Shown: positions 6,423-6,876 of the stretch, one piece after another
Numbering within the stretch: position 1 is the stretch's first letter
Layout of the letters: every line of letters starts with the position of its first letter
From: Pseudomonadota bacterium
GTDB lineage: Bacteria > Pseudomonadota > Gammaproteobacteria > Burkholderiales > Burkholderiaceae_B
DNA: 6,876 bases
Reading direction: 5' to 3'
Assembly: GCA_021793095.1 (NCBI GenBank)
Contig: JAJYTK010000050.1
Coordinates: forward strand, 1-6,876
Position numbers and translations under genes: made by a program
The notes under the pieces: generated by a model
Told to the model about the DNA's origin: nothing
The model's input: the letters and a program-made list of their open reading frames with translations, nothing else
Databases searched by the model: none

Positions 6423-6876
6423 ATGACACAACACGCGATTCGCATTATCGGGGGCCAATATCGGCGCACCCGCATCCCGGTGACCCATACAACAGACCTG
6501 CGCCCCACCTCGGATCGTATCCGTGAAACCCTGTTTAACTGGCTGCGTCACTTTTGGGGAAACGACTTTAGCCAAAAACACGTACTGGATCTCTTTGCTG
6601 GCACTGGAGCGCTTGGATTTGAGGCTGTCTCTCATGGGGCGGCTTTTGTACAACTGGTAGAGCGCAACCCAAAAGCAGTACAGGTACTGAGACAATTTCG
6701 CAACAAACTCAACGCCCCCCAGGTACGCATACACCAGGGAGATGCCATGCATGTCGTCGAGCGCTCGACCCATCGATATGATCTTGTGTTTCTAGACCCG
6801 CCCTTTAAACAGGGTTGGTTTGAACGCTTATGGCCTGCATTGCCTAATGTCTTGGCGCCAAACGCCCTCGTTTATG
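6423..6876 (+). CDS. rsmD: 16S rRNA (guanine(966)-N2)-methyltransferase RsmD (5' part only)
   Basis: RsmD methylates the N2 of G966 in 16S rRNA, using S-adenosylmethionine, during assembly of the 30S subunit. From the ATG at 6423-6425 the frame stays open to the window end, giving 151 residues of a family of roughly 180-200. Visible are the N-terminal IRIIGGQYRRTRI at residues 6-18, LRPTSDRIRETLFNWL at 26-41, the SAM-binding motif I VLDLFAGTGALGFEA at 54-68, the acidic end of strand 2 at Glu80, GDAM at 107-109 region, and the catalytic DPPF at 125-128. This order is diagnostic of RsmD. The C-terminal end is outside the window. It is transcribed away from ftsY, an arrangement also seen in E. 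coli. The visible part shows no damage. Confidence 0.96.
   Translation, partial: MTQHAIRIIGGQYRRTRIPVTHTTDLRPTSDRIRETLFNWLRHFWGNDFSQKHVLDLFAGTGALGFEAVSHGAAFVQLVERNPKAVQVLRQFRNKLNAPQVRIHQGDAMHVVERSTHRYDLVFLDPPFKQGWFERLWPALPNVLAPNALVY

Noticed and set aside
6351..6773. A 140-codon minus-strand open frame opposite rsmD
   Set aside because: The + strand encodes diagnostic RsmD motifs (VLDLFAGTGALGFEA, DPPF) over the same bases, and the antisense product has no recognisable features.
1..6876. A novel defence, mobile or toxin-antitoxin system hidden in the window
   Set aside because: Nearly all bases are accounted for by recognised housekeeping genes. The remaining gaps are at most 120 bp and contain no direct repeat array, integrase, small-gene pair or structured RNA that I can support.

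Overview
This window looks like a stretch of ordinary proteobacterial chromosome, most likely a betaproteobacterium of the Burkholderiales (Alcaligenaceae/Bordetella-like). That placement is an inference from the type-2 PyrF, the RibB protein with a decayed GTP cyclohydrolase II half, and the block ribB-ribH-nusB-thiL-pgpA-pncC facing pyrF. Base composition looks moderate (slightly above half GC by eye) and even across the window. I see no insertion sequence, integrase, tRNA, rRNA, CRISPR array or phage gene, and nothing that looks recently transferred.

Layout: (1) positions 1-433, + strand, the 3' part of pyrF (pyrimidine synthesis), cut by the window edge. (2) 434-498, a short convergent gap with GGCC-rich weak stems. 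(3) 499-4843, - strand, a tight six-gene cluster read right to left: ribB (RibBX type), ribH, nusB, thiL, pgpA, pncC. The gaps are 15 bp, a 17 bp overlap, 23 bp, 0 bp and 16 bp, so this is very probably one operon with translational coupling. (4) 4844-4934, a 91 bp gap with a possible extended -10 promoter and no room for an FMN riboswitch. (5) 4935-6302, - strand, ftsY (SRP receptor). (6) 6303-6422, an AT-rich divergent intergenic region with two palindromes. (7) 6423-6876, + strand, the 5' part of rsmD (16S rRNA methyltransferase), cut by the window edge.

How the genes fit together: ribB and ribH make the two late riboflavin intermediates, dihydroxybutanone phosphate and dimethylribityllumazine. 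thiL finishes thiamine diphosphate, and pncC recycles a nicotinamide-nucleotide by-product into the NAD pool, so the cluster is weighted towards vitamin cofactors. nusB (rRNA antitermination), pgpA (phosphatidylglycerol synthesis), ftsY (membrane targeting) and rsmD (ribosome modification) are growth-linked housekeeping genes.

I found no new system. The observations worth a second look are local: the apparently dead second domain of RibB, the acidic RibH tail whose codons also carry the translation start of nusB, a start-site correction for thiL, and the palindromes between ftsY and rsmD.
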